Positions 47,264 through 56,345 of a stretch of 64,000 nt of DNA are shown here, piece after piece. A program made the translations under genes and the position numbers. The first letter of the stretch is position 1, and the number at the start of each line of letters is the position of its first letter. This DNA is from Pedococcus cremeus (GTDB lineage Bacteria; Actinomycetota; Actinomycetes; Actinomycetales; Dermatophilaceae), in the NCBI RefSeq assembly GCF_900111375.1, contig NZ_FOHB01000003.1, forward strand, positions 62,001 through 126,000, written 5' to 3'. The notes beneath the pieces are model-generated. The model was given only the letters and a program-made list of their open reading frames with translations. It had not been told where the DNA came from and searched no databases.

Positions 47264-49015
47264 ATGAGTACTGCGGCTGCCTCGAACCTGTCACCAGCGT
47301 TCCCGGAGAGGGCCGCCTGGGGGACCGCGTCGAAGCTGCGCGCCTGGCAGGCGGCCGCGCTCTCGATCTACCTCGAGCAGGCCCCTGAGGACTTCCTCGC
47401 CGTCGCGACGCCCGGGGCCGGCAAGACCACCTACGCGCTGCGGGTGGCCACCGAGCTGCTCGGTCGCGGCGAGATCACCGCCGTCACCATCGTGGCGCCG
47501 ACCGAGCACCTCAAGACGCAGTGGGCCGACGCAGCCGGGCGGGTGGGCATCCACATCGACCCACGCTTCTCGAACTCCTCGGCGCGGCACAGCCACGAGT
47601 ACGACGGCGTCGCCCTGACCTACGCCCAGGTCGCCAGCCGCCCGTCGCTGCACCGCACCCGCACCCAGGGCGAGCGGACCCTGGTGATCCTCGACGAGAT
47701 CCACCACGGAGGCGACAACCTCTCCTGGGGTGACGCCATCCGCGAGGCGTTCGAGCCGGCCGTGCGCCGCCTGGCCCTCACGGGGACGCCGTTCCGCTCC
47801 GACACCTCCCCGATCCCGTTCGTCACCTACGAGCCGGACCGTGACGGCATCCGCCGCTCCTCGGCGGACTACACCTACGGGTATGCCGAGGCGCTGCGCG
47901 ACGGGGTCGTGCGGCCGGTGCTCTTCATGGCCTACGGCGGCGGCATGCGCTGGCGCACCAAGGCCGGCGACGAGATCGCGGCCCGCCTCGGTGAGCCGCT
48001 CACCAAGGACGCCATGGCGCACGCCTGGCGCACCGCCCTGGACCCCAAGGGGGAGTGGATCCCTGCCGTCCTGGCGGCCGCCGACAAGCGGCTGACCGAG
48101 GTGCGGCGGGGCGTTCCCGACGCGGGCGCGCTCGTCATCGCCTCGAACCAGACGGCGGCCCGCGCCTACGCCAAGATCCTCGAGGGCATCACCGGCAAGA
48201 AGCCGACCGTGGTGCTCTCCGACGACGCCGGTGCCTCGGCTCGGATCGAGGAGTTCTCGGCCAGCGACGACCGCTGGATGGTCGCGGTGCGCATGGTGTC
48301 CGAGGGCGTCGACGTGCCCCGCCTGTGCGTTGGCGTCTACGCCACGTCGACCTCGACGCCGCTGTTCTTCGCCCAGGCCGTGGGCCGCTTCGTGCGGGCC
48401 CGCAAGCGCGGCGAGACCGCCTCGGTGTTCCTGCCCAGCGTGCCGGTGATCCTCGAGCACGCGGCGCGCCTGGAGGACGAGCGCGACCACGCCCTCGACC
48501 GCCCCAGGACGGAGGACCCTGAGGCGTCGATGTGGTCGGAGGAGGACGCGCTCCTCGCGGCCGCCAACCGGACGCTGAAGACCGCCGACCTCGACGCACC
48601 CGGGTTCGAGGCGCTGCAGTCCGACGCCGAGTTCGACCACGTGTTGTTCGACGCCAAGCAGTTCGGCCTCAACGCGCAGGTCGGCTCGGAGGACGAGCAG
48701 GAGTACCTCGGCCTGCCCGGTCTGCTCGAGCCCGACCAGGTCGCGATGCTCCTGCACGAGCGGCAGGCGGCCCAGAACACCCGGCGGCCCAAGAAGGCCG
48801 AGGAGCCGGTGGCCGCGCACCGGGCGCTCGCGGCGCAGCGCAAGGAGCTGAACAAGCTGGTGTCGGCGTACGCCCGCAAGACGGGTGCGCCCCACGCGGT
48901 TGTGCACACCGACCTGCGCCGGGCGTGTGGCGGGCCGGCGCTCGACGAGGCCAGCTCCGACCAGGTGACCGCCCGCATCGAGAAGATCCGCGCCTGGTTC
49001 GTCGGCCGGCGCTGA
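47264..49015 (+). CDS. DEAD/DEAH box (SF2) helicase
   Basis: A 583-residue SF2 helicase of the XPB/UvrB-like restriction-helicase style. LRAWQAAALSIYLEQAPEDF (Q-tip-like), motif I ATPGAGKTTYALR near residue 48, motif II VILDEIHHGGDN, motif III LTGTPFRSD, then the second RecA domain with MVSEGVDVPRL and QAVGRFVRARKRG (motif VI). The C-terminal ~120 residues are charged and unassigned. TATCGT about 9 bases before the ATG suggests a near-leaderless transcript, and the in-frame ATG at 47228 lies in the terminator. It is the usual partner of DUF3039 and its role is likely nucleic-acid repair or surveillance, but this is not established. Confidence 0.87.
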   Translation: MSTAAASNLSPAFPERAAWGTASKLRAWQAAALSIYLEQAPEDFLAVATPGAGKTTYALRVATELLGRGEITAVTIVAPTEHLKTQWADAAGRVGIHIDPRFSNSSARHSHEYDGVALTYAQVASRPSLHRTRTQGERTLVILDEIHHGGDNLSWGDAIREAFEPAVRRLALTGTPFRSDTSPIPFVTYEPDRDGIRRSSADYTYGYAEALRDGVVRPVLFMAYGGGMRWRTKAGDEIAARLGEPLTKDAMAHAWRTALDPKGEWIPAVLAAADKRLTEVRRGVPDAGALVIASNQTAARAYAKILEGITGKKPTVVLSDDAGASARIEEFSASDDRWMVAVRMVSEGVDVPRLCVGVYATSTSTPLFFAQAVGRFVRARKRGETASVFLPSVPVILEHAARLEDERDHALDRPRTEDPEASMWSEEDALLAAANRTLKTADLDAPGFEALQSDAEFDHVLFDAKQFGLNAQVGSEDEQEYLGLPGLLEPDQVAMLLHERQAAQNTRRPKKAEEPVAAHRALAAQRKELNKLVSAYARKTGAPHAVVHTDLRRACGGPALDEASSDQVTARIEKIRAWFVGRR

Positions 49016-49024
49016 GCCCGTCGT

Positions 49025-49084
49025 TCGCCGAGCACTTCGGCTCGCTCTGCCCATCGACTCGCCGAGCCCTTCGACTCGCTCCGC
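49025..49084. repeat. 26-bp imperfect direct repeat
   Basis: Two copies of TCGCCGAGCACTTCGGCTCG-type sequence (49025-49050 and 49059-49084) lie in the gap between the helicase and dodecin genes. They are rich in TCG/CTCG. Confidence 0.6.
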
Positions 49085-49167
49085 TCGTATCGACCCCCGC
49101 CCCGCGTGGTCGGGGCTAGCGTGGTCGGGTCGTGCCTGATCGTGGCGCGGGAGAGCGAGGACGGGAC

Positions 49168-49377
49168 ATGACCAACCACGTGTACGGCGTCTCCGAGGTC
49201 GTCGGGAGCTCACCTGACGGTGTCGAGGCGGCGGTGAACAACGCCGTCGGCAAGGCCGCGCAGACCGTGCGGCACCTCGACTGGTTCGAGGTGTCGAACA
49301 TCCGCGGCCAGCTGGTCGACGGCGCCGTCGCCCACTGGCAGGTCACCGTCAAGCTCGGCTTCCGCATCGAGGACTGA
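49168..49377 (+). CDS. dodecin family flavin-binding protein
   Basis: A 69-residue protein with the dodecin pattern VYGVSEVVGSSPDGVEAAVN, then VRHLDWFEVSNIRGQLVDG with the flavin-stacking Trp, and VAHWQVTVKLGFRIED at the end. Dodecins form 12-mers that store riboflavin, FMN or CoA. The ATG at 49168 (GAGGACGGGAC upstream) gives the normal length; the longer in-frame start at 49132 does not fit the family. TAGCGT at 49117-49122 is a possible -10. Confidence 0.9.
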   Translation: MTNHVYGVSEVVGSSPDGVEAAVNNAVGKAAQTVRHLDWFEVSNIRGQLVDGAVAHWQVTVKLGFRIED

Positions 49378-49453
49378 GCGCACCGGCCGGGCGCGTGCGC
49401 GCTGGTCGCGGCACCGCGCACGCACCCGGCGGCGTGGGGCCGCCCGGTGGTGA

Positions 49454-50077
49454 CTAGTCGCGGTCCCAGCGCTCCCGTTCACGGATGACCGGGCGCGCGT
49501 CGAGCTCCTCGGTGACGATGTCCTGCACGATCCGCATGAGCCGGTCGGCCTCACGGCGGATCTCCGGCAGCGGCCGTCCCGAGCGGGCCAGTCCGCCCAG
49601 CCTCAGCTCGACGTACTGCAGGCCCACCCGACCCACCTCGGTCAGGCGCGTGCGGCCCGGCGAGGCGACCACGACCTGGTAGGCCACGGCAAGCGTCTCG
49701 CAGCGGCGGCAGTGGTCGTTGACGGCCACGGCGAGGTTCTGGGCGTCGACGTCGGTGGGGCGGCCGTCGGCCAGCACCACCTGGAAGGAGAGGGACACGG
49801 CACGGCAGCCGTCGCAGGCGGCATAGGCCACGGCGGCGTTGCGGGCCGTGACGCGGTCGGCGTCGGTGTGGTGCACGCCGAGCCCCGACGCGCCTCGACG
49901 GGTGCCGTCGCGGGTGAGCTCCAGGACCTGCTGGTCGGTGAAGGTGACCGAGCGGGCGTCTGGTGCGGTTCCGGATGCCGCTGCCGCACTGGCCGTCGCC
50001 GGCAGCCCGGCCAGCGCGAGCGTCGCTGCCACGACGGCCGCGGCCCAGCGCAGCCGTCGGACCATCGCGCGGCTCAC
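49454..50077 (-). CDS. secreted twin-CxxC protein, last gene of the peptide operon
   Basis: A 207-residue protein: signal peptide (RWAAAVVAATLALAGLPATA) and a domain with an internal repeat. Repeat 1 is NAAVAYAACDGCRAVSLSFQ (80-99) and repeat 2 is NLAVAVNDHCRRCETLAVAY (114-133). The two CxxC pairs (88/91 and 123/126) may form disulfides or bind metal. A charged helical tail follows (about 165-207). GTG 50077 overlaps the stop of the M50-ATPase gene by four bases, so it is translationally coupled. I do not know a name for the family. Its repeats resemble the C-terminal halves of the two small peptides at the front of this operon. Confidence 0.72.
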   Translation of the reverse strand: MSRAMVRRLRWAAAVVAATLALAGLPATASAAAASGTAPDARSVTFTDQQVLELTRDGTRRGASGLGVHHTDADRVTARNAAVAYAACDGCRAVSLSFQVVLADGRPTDVDAQNLAVAVNDHCRRCETLAVAYQVVVASPGRTRLTEVGRVGLQYVELRLGGLARSGRPLPEIRREADRLMRIVQDIVTEELDARPVIRERERWDRD

Positions 50078-52770
50078 CGGGACCCCTCGACGGCCTGGCC
50101 GCGACGGGGGCGGCTGACGGCGAACGAACGGCCCACGGTGGCGGCGAGCTCGAGGTAGGCGTCACGGGTCTCCCGCCGCAGGTCGCCGAGGCTGGTGTGC
50201 GCCCCGGCCTGCAGGGTGACGTCCCAGGGAATGTGCACCACCGCGGAGCAGCGGGCGGCGAAGTGCTGGTCGATGCGGTCGAGCTCGAGGGGTCCCTCGC
50301 CGTGGACGGCGTTGACCACCGCGACGGCACCCTCGACGAGGTCGGCGTGGCCGTGCTCCTCGAGCCAGTCCAGCGTCATCGCGGCGACCCGGGCGCCGTC
50401 GAGGGCGGGCGGCATGACCACCACGATCTGGTCGGCCTCGGACAGCACGCCGCGGATGGCGCTGTCGAGGATGCCCGTGCCCGTGTCGACGAGCAGCAGG
50501 TTGTAGTGCCGGTCGAGCACGTCGATGGCCGTGCGGTAGTCGTCCTCGCCGAGGGCCTGGGTGATCCGCGGGTCGTCGTCGGACGCGACCACCTCCAGCC
50601 GGGAGTCGACCGCCTGGGAGGTGTAGCCGCGCATGTCGGCGTAGCGCTCGATGTACTGCCGCTCCTGCAGCAGGTCGGTGACCGTCGCGGGCGACTCGCG
50701 GCGCATGCGGTGCGCCAGGCTGCCGGCGTCGGGGTTGGCATCGAGCGCCACCACCCGGTCGCCGCGGTGGGTGGCGAAGGTGTGGCCGAGCATCAGAGTC
50801 GTCGTGGTCTTGCCCGCACCGCCCTTGCGCGAGAGCACCACGACGCGGCGGCAGCCGCGGATCGGTGTGCGGACCTGGGCCAGCAGGTCGATCTGCCGGC
50901 GCTCCTCGGCACCCGGGCCGAGGTTCACGGTGCCGCCGGTCACGGCATACACGCCTCGGCGCCAGCCACGGCTGGCCGGATGGGTCCGGCGGCGCAGCAT
51001 GGCCTCCTCGGTGAACTCCGACGCCGTGTGCGGGCCCGGGGCACCCCACCCCGGCTCCTGCGGAGCAGGTGCGGCAGGTGGGGGGCTCGCCGGCACCGGC
51101 GTCGGCGGTGCCGAACCCCGTGGTCCCGGTGGGCGCTCGGACTTCTGTGGTGGCGCCGCCACCCCGTGAGTGGGCGGTGGTGGGGTGGGTGGCGGCGCCG
51201 CCGGCTGGGTGGGTGCTCCCTCCATCATGGGCAGCACGGGCGCAGGCTTCGATCCGGACATCGTGACCTCCGAGGGTGGACGACCCGCGGTCGGCGGGCC
51301 GGGGACGAGGGAGGGCCGGGCGACCCGGCCCACGAGGGCCGCCAGCAGGCGGCGGCCGATGGTGAGGAGCAGCAGCGCGAGCCCCACCAGGGGCAGCGGC
51401 AGCAGCAGCACCGACAGCGTCGAGAGCACCGTCTGGGCGACGTCGCCGGAGCGCACGGCCGACAGCAGGTGCGCGACGTGCTGCTGCTCGGCGGCCCAGA
51501 CCGCGGCGAGCATCGCGGGGGCGTTCCAGACCAGCAGGCACAGGAGGACGACCATGACGGGGACGGCGGTCAGCACCCACAGGGTGACGACTGCCCGGGC
51601 CGCCGGTCGCAGCTCACGCACCCGTGGGCCGGGCTCTCGACCGGGCACCAGGCTGGCGAGGATGGGGCGGATGCGCGAGAAGAGGTCGGGCACCCCGACG
51701 CCGTCGGCCACCACGAAGTAGCCGTCGAGGCGCGCGAGCGGCAGCAGTTGCTGCAGGAGCTCGAGGTGCACGAGGGCGACCGCGAGCACGACGACGTCCC
51801 ACCCGGTCCAGGCGTGCACGCCGACGAGCCCGAGCGCGAAGAGGGCGTTGAAGTAGACGCCGCCGAGGTCGGTGCGCACCCGTCCGGCGCGGCCCAGCCG
51901 GTAGGACGCGGTGACGTCGGTGTAGAAGGCCGGGTAGACGACGTAGACGGCCATGCCGATCGCCCCCGGCTGGGCGCCGCCGTAGCGGCAGGCGGCCGCG
52001 TGGCCGAGCTCGTGGAACAGGGTCGAGGCCAGCAGCACCGCGAGGAGGGCGAGCAGCAGCGTGGGCGTCCGAAGGGTGGCGGCGAAGGCCGCACCCGGGT
52101 CGACCGACTGCAGGAGCCGCACGTCGGCGACGACCAGGGACGAGAGGGCGACCACCACGACGGCCGGGTGGAACAGCGGCGCCAGGAGGTGGGCCAGGGC
52201 CTGCACCACGGGCGCCGGCAGCAGGACGCGGCGCATGCGCAGTGCCAGCACGGGACGCGCGGTGGGCGGTGCCGCGCCGGCACCAGCAGGGTATGCCGTG
52301 CCGGCCTCTCTTCCCGGGGGCGGCGGTGCGACGGCCGGCCGCGATGTGTCATCGGCGGTTTGAGGGGACTCACTTTCCGACCGGTGCGTCGCTTGGGGCG
52401 CCTGGCCGGACAGAGGCGCCGGGTGGGCGGGTGCGGCGATGCCCATGGGGCGCAGCCGCTGCTCGAGGAGCAGGTCCAGGCCCCCTGTCGTGAGGGTGCG
52501 GCCGTACTGCGCGCTGACCCGGTCGGTGACCTGCTCGGCCGTGCGCCGGCCGTCGAGCGCCAGCGCCACCAGGAAGAGCAGGCGGCTGACCTGGAGCAGC
52601 TGCCCGTCACCGCGCTCGACCAGGTAGTGCGGCTCGGTGAAGCCCGGTCCGCCGAACTCACCGAGCAGCCGCACGCCGGCCGCCAGGCGGGGCGGGGCGG
52701 CAGCAGTCCGCGTCGGCTGGGTCGCTGACGACACCGGCTCGGCAAGCTCCCGCGACGAGCCTGCGCTCAT
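50074..52770 (-). CDS. RRE-like / M50 intramembrane metalloprotease / MinD-ParA ATPase fusion
   Basis: An 898-residue protein with three modules. (1) Residues about 33-112 look like a PqqD/RiPP-recognition winged helix: HYLVERGDGQLLQVSRLLFL then ALDGRRTAEQVTDRVSAQYG and a final RLRPMGIAA. (2) Residues about 175-480 are an S2P/M50 metalloprotease: FHELGHAAACRYGG (His253, Glu254, His257) inside a membrane helix, several further helices, and LPLARLDGYF with Asp349 as the third zinc ligand. (3) After a Pro-rich linker (490-575), a deviant Walker A ATPase of the MinD/ParA/EspI type: LSRKGGAGKTTTTLMLGHTF near 646, DANPDAGSLAHRMR, VDTGTGILDS and MPPALDGARVAAMTLDW. ATG 52770 has GAGGGGGTGTCC; GTG 52776 is too close to it. 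A second strong start lies inside at 51261. Confidence 0.85.
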   Translation of the reverse strand: MSAGSSRELAEPVSSATQPTRTAAAPPRLAAGVRLLGEFGGPGFTEPHYLVERGDGQLLQVSRLLFLVALALDGRRTAEQVTDRVSAQYGRTLTTGGLDLLLEQRLRPMGIAAPAHPAPLSGQAPQATHRSESESPQTADDTSRPAVAPPPPGREAGTAYPAGAGAAPPTARPVLALRMRRVLLPAPVVQALAHLLAPLFHPAVVVVALSSLVVADVRLLQSVDPGAAFAATLRTPTLLLALLAVLLASTLFHELGHAAACRYGGAQPGAIGMAVYVVYPAFYTDVTASYRLGRAGRVRTDLGGVYFNALFALGLVGVHAWTGWDVVVLAVALVHLELLQQLLPLARLDGYFVVADGVGVPDLFSRIRPILASLVPGREPGPRVRELRPAARAVVTLWVLTAVPVMVVLLCLLVWNAPAMLAAVWAAEQQHVAHLLSAVRSGDVAQTVLSTLSVLLLPLPLVGLALLLLTIGRRLLAALVGRVARPSLVPGPPTAGRPPSEVTMSGSKPAPVLPMMEGAPTQPAAPPPTPPPPTHGVAAPPQKSERPPGPRGSAPPTPVPASPPPAAPAPQEPGWGAPGPHTASEFTEEAMLRRRTHPASRGWRRGVYAVTGGTVNLGPGAEERRQIDLLAQVRTPIRGCRRVVVLSRKGGAGKTTTTLMLGHTFATHRGDRVVALDANPDAGSLAHRMRRESPATVTDLLQERQYIERYADMRGYTSQAVDSRLEVVASDDDPRITQALGEDDYRTAIDVLDRHYNLLLVDTGTGILDSAIRGVLSEADQIVVVMPPALDGARVAAMTLDWLEEHGHADLVEGAVAVVNAVHGEGPLELDRIDQHFAARCSAVVHIPWDVTLQAGAHTSLGDLRRETRDAYLELAATVGRSFAVSRPRRGQAVEGSR
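51259..51271 (-). promoter_or_regulatory. internal ribosome-binding site and start codon for a separate ATPase
   Basis: GGAGGT, then CACG, then ATG encodes Met504 of the fusion (MSGSKPAPVLPMM). It sits exactly at the junction of protease and ATPase, so a free 395-residue MinD-like protein could be made as well. Confidence 0.6.
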
Positions 52771-52833
52771 GGACACCCCCTCGGTCGGATGGGGGCCCGG
52801 CGCTCTCGCACCGGGCTCCCACCGGATCGGTCG

Positions 52834-53025
52834 TCAGGCCTGGCTGACCGCGACCAGCTGGTTCGCCGAGGCCCACGCCGACGACCCGAGGGAAGCGGCG
52901 TTGACGGCGATGGCGAGGTTGACCGCCGTGACGTTGGCGAAGTTGAACAGCGCGAGGGTCTCCCGTGGTGGGAGCAGCTCGACCGACGTCGCCTCCAGCT
53001 CGGCGATGGACAGGTGCTCGTGCAT
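52834..53025 (-). CDS. small leader-motif peptide 1 (possible precursor peptide)
   Basis: A 63-residue protein. The first half has VELLPPRETLALF (15-27), the second half is NVTAVNLAIAVNAASLGSSA followed by WASANQLVAVSQA, an alternating small/hydrophobic pattern with regular Asn and Gln. GGAAGGAG before the ATG is strong. Its neighbour at 53087 has the same architecture (ELLPTRETL, then NVSATNVALAMN and ATAYANQAVLVNQL). A conserved leader plus variable core beside an RRE-like domain and a membrane protease looks like a ribosomally made, processed peptide. No Cys and few Ser/Thr, so lanthionine chemistry is unlikely. I know no named family. Confidence 0.75.
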   Translation of the reverse strand: MHEHLSIAELEATSVELLPPRETLALFNFANVTAVNLAIAVNAASLGSSAWASANQLVAVSQA

Positions 53026-53086
53026 GGGTGTTGCTCCTTCCAGCCGTACAGCACTGGTGTGGTGGGCTCTTGTGGGCGTCCAGCCG

Positions 53087-53293
53087 TCAGAGCTGGTTCA
53101 CGAGGACCGCCTGGTTCGCGTACGCGGTGGCGGACGACAGGAAAGCGCCCGAGTTCATGGCCAGGGCCACGTTGGTCGCGCTGACGTTGGCCCAGTTGGT
53201 GCCGAAGAGGCCGTGCCCCAACGAGAGCGTCTCTCGCGTCGGGAGCAGCTCGACCGCCTCGTCGAGGAGCTCCTCTGAAGTGAAGGTCGTCAT
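53087..53293 (-). CDS. small leader-motif peptide 2 (possible precursor peptide)
   Basis: A 68-residue paralogue of peptide 1. VELLPTRETLSLG (14-26) matches the leader motif of peptide 1, and the C-terminal half NVSATNVALAMNSGAFLSSA then TAYANQAVLVNQL matches its core pattern. AGAAGGGGGTGAACACC fixes the ATG at 53293; in-frame codons up to 53329 have no site. It is the first gene of the operon running to 49454, 61 bases before peptide 1. It probably shares a promoter in the 353-base gap shared with the divergent BTAD regulator. Confidence 0.75.
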   Translation of the reverse strand: MTTFTSEELLDEAVELLPTRETLSLGHGLFGTNWANVSATNVALAMNSGAFLSSATAYANQAVLVNQL

Positions 53294-53646
53294 GGTGTTC
53301 ACCCCCTTCTCCTGCTCGTGTTGTGTCACGTCGTCCCATCAAGGCCTTCGGGTGTCACCAGGTCGTGCCCCGGTCGCGTCGTATCCGTCGCCGGCCCGTC
53401 CTTGCTGCGGTGCGGCGGCAGCACTGCTCCGTTGCCGTTCCGTGACCGGGGGATCGGCCGCTCTACGCCTTTCGCGGTATGTGTGCGGGGCCGGGACGCG
53501 CCATCGTGATGCGGGTAACGCGGGTTTGCCCGCGTTGGCACCGAGGAGCCCTCGTCGTGCTCGGCTCGCAGCGGAGCAGCCGTTTCGCGTAGGGATCGCC
53601 ACACCACACACACCAGCAACGAGCAGCAGCAAGGGGGTGCACCGAC
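53294..53646. promoter_or_regulatory. 353-base divergent control region between peptide operon and BTAD regulator
   Basis: No gene is convincing here. It must hold both promoters. The clearest element is AACGCGGG-TTTG-CCCGCGTT at 53517-53536, an 8-bp inverted repeat. Nearby short tandem GCAGCA/CACACAC tracts occur close to the regulator. The regulator's ribosome-binding site is AAGGGGG at about 53630. SARP-type regulators usually bind direct repeats; I could not identify a clear pair. Confidence 0.55.
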
Positions 53647-54426
53647 ATGAGCACGGGGCACAATCAGCCAGCCGGTTGGTCGCTGCGGCTGCTCGGCGGC
53701 TTCGAGCTGGTGGGTCCGCAGGGCACCGTGGAGGTGCCCCCCGGTGTGCAGAAGCTGCTCGCCTACATCGCCCTGCAGGGCCGTTCCGTGACCCGCAGCC
53801 GGGTCGCCGACGACCTGTGGCCCGAGGTGGATGCCACCCGCGCGGCGACGAGCCTCCGCTCCGCGCTCTGGCGAGTCAACCGGCTCGGGCCGTTGCTGGT
53901 GGCTGGGCCACAGACCATCCGGCTGTCGCCGGTCGTGGCCGTCGACGTCACGGACCTCGGCGAGATGGCGGCTCGGCTGCGCGACGGGGCCGTCGACGAC
54001 GCGCCCTTCCTGGGCAGCTTCAACCTCGAGCTGCTGCCCGGCTGGCAGGACGAGTGGGTCACCTTGGAACGCGAACGGCTGCGCCAGCTCGAGCTGCAGG
54101 TGCTCGACTCCCTCGTGGAGCAACGGGTCGAGCGGGGGCGGCTCGGCGAGGCGGTCGACGCGGCGATCCGGGCCATCCGGCTCGAGCCGCTGCGGGAGTC
54201 CTCCCACCGCGACCTCATCCGCATCTACGTCGCGGCCGGCAACCGCACCGCGGCGCTCACCCACTACGAGGGGTTCGCGAAGCTGCTGCACCGGGAGCTC
54301 GACATCGCCCCCGAGCCGGCGACGACGGCGCTCGTGCAGCCGTTCCTGCGCTCGCGGCCCCAGCGGCAGCGCTCGCGTGCGCAACCGCGTGGCGGAGGAC
54401 GCCCCAGTGGGTCACGACCGGCCTAG
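53647..54426 (+). CDS. BTAD (SARP-like) transcriptional regulator
   Basis: A 259-residue protein. An N-terminal OmpR-type winged helix (WSLRLLGGFELVGPQGTVEV, QKLLAYIALQGRSVTRSRVA, DDLWPEVDATRAATSLRSAL) is followed by a bacterial transcriptional activation domain made of TPR-like helices (VDVTDLGEMAARL, LEQ-type LERERLRQLELQVLDSL, HRDLIRIYVAAGNRTAALTHYEGF). The C-terminal 35 residues are basic and disordered. It has no ATPase domain, like small SARPs that switch on secondary-metabolite clusters. Divergent from the peptide operon, it is the likely activator of that operon. It ends 14 bases before the convergent Lrp gene. Confidence 0.9.
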   Translation: MSTGHNQPAGWSLRLLGGFELVGPQGTVEVPPGVQKLLAYIALQGRSVTRSRVADDLWPEVDATRAATSLRSALWRVNRLGPLLVAGPQTIRLSPVVAVDVTDLGEMAARLRDGAVDDAPFLGSFNLELLPGWQDEWVTLERERLRQLELQVLDSLVEQRVERGRLGEAVDAAIRAIRLEPLRESSHRDLIRIYVAAGNRTAALTHYEGFAKLLHRELDIAPEPATTALVQPFLRSRPQRQRSRAQPRGGGRPSGSRPA

Positions 54427-54440
54427 TCGGGCTTGCTGCC

Positions 54441-56261
<1,821 letters not shown>

Positions 56262-56281
56262 GCCGCAAGCTTTTCCGCACC

Positions 56282-56328
56282 GAGGAGCCGGTATGCCGCG
56301 TGGTCACCACGCGGCATACCGGCTCCTC
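56282..56328. terminator. very strong palindromic terminator between hppD and the permease gene
   Basis: A 23-bp perfect stem (GAGGAGCCGGTATGCCGCGT... and its complement) lies around a single C. It contains the octamer GTATGCCG on both arms and serves two convergent genes. Confidence 0.88.
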
Positions 56329-56345
56329 CTGTGTGAGGCCGGACG

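Noticed and set aside
52834-53293. The two small peptides as lanthipeptide, lasso or chaplin precursors
   Set aside because: They lack Cys, the Ser/Thr-rich core, a lasso B/C gene pair or a chaplin signal peptide, and no matching enzymes lie nearby.
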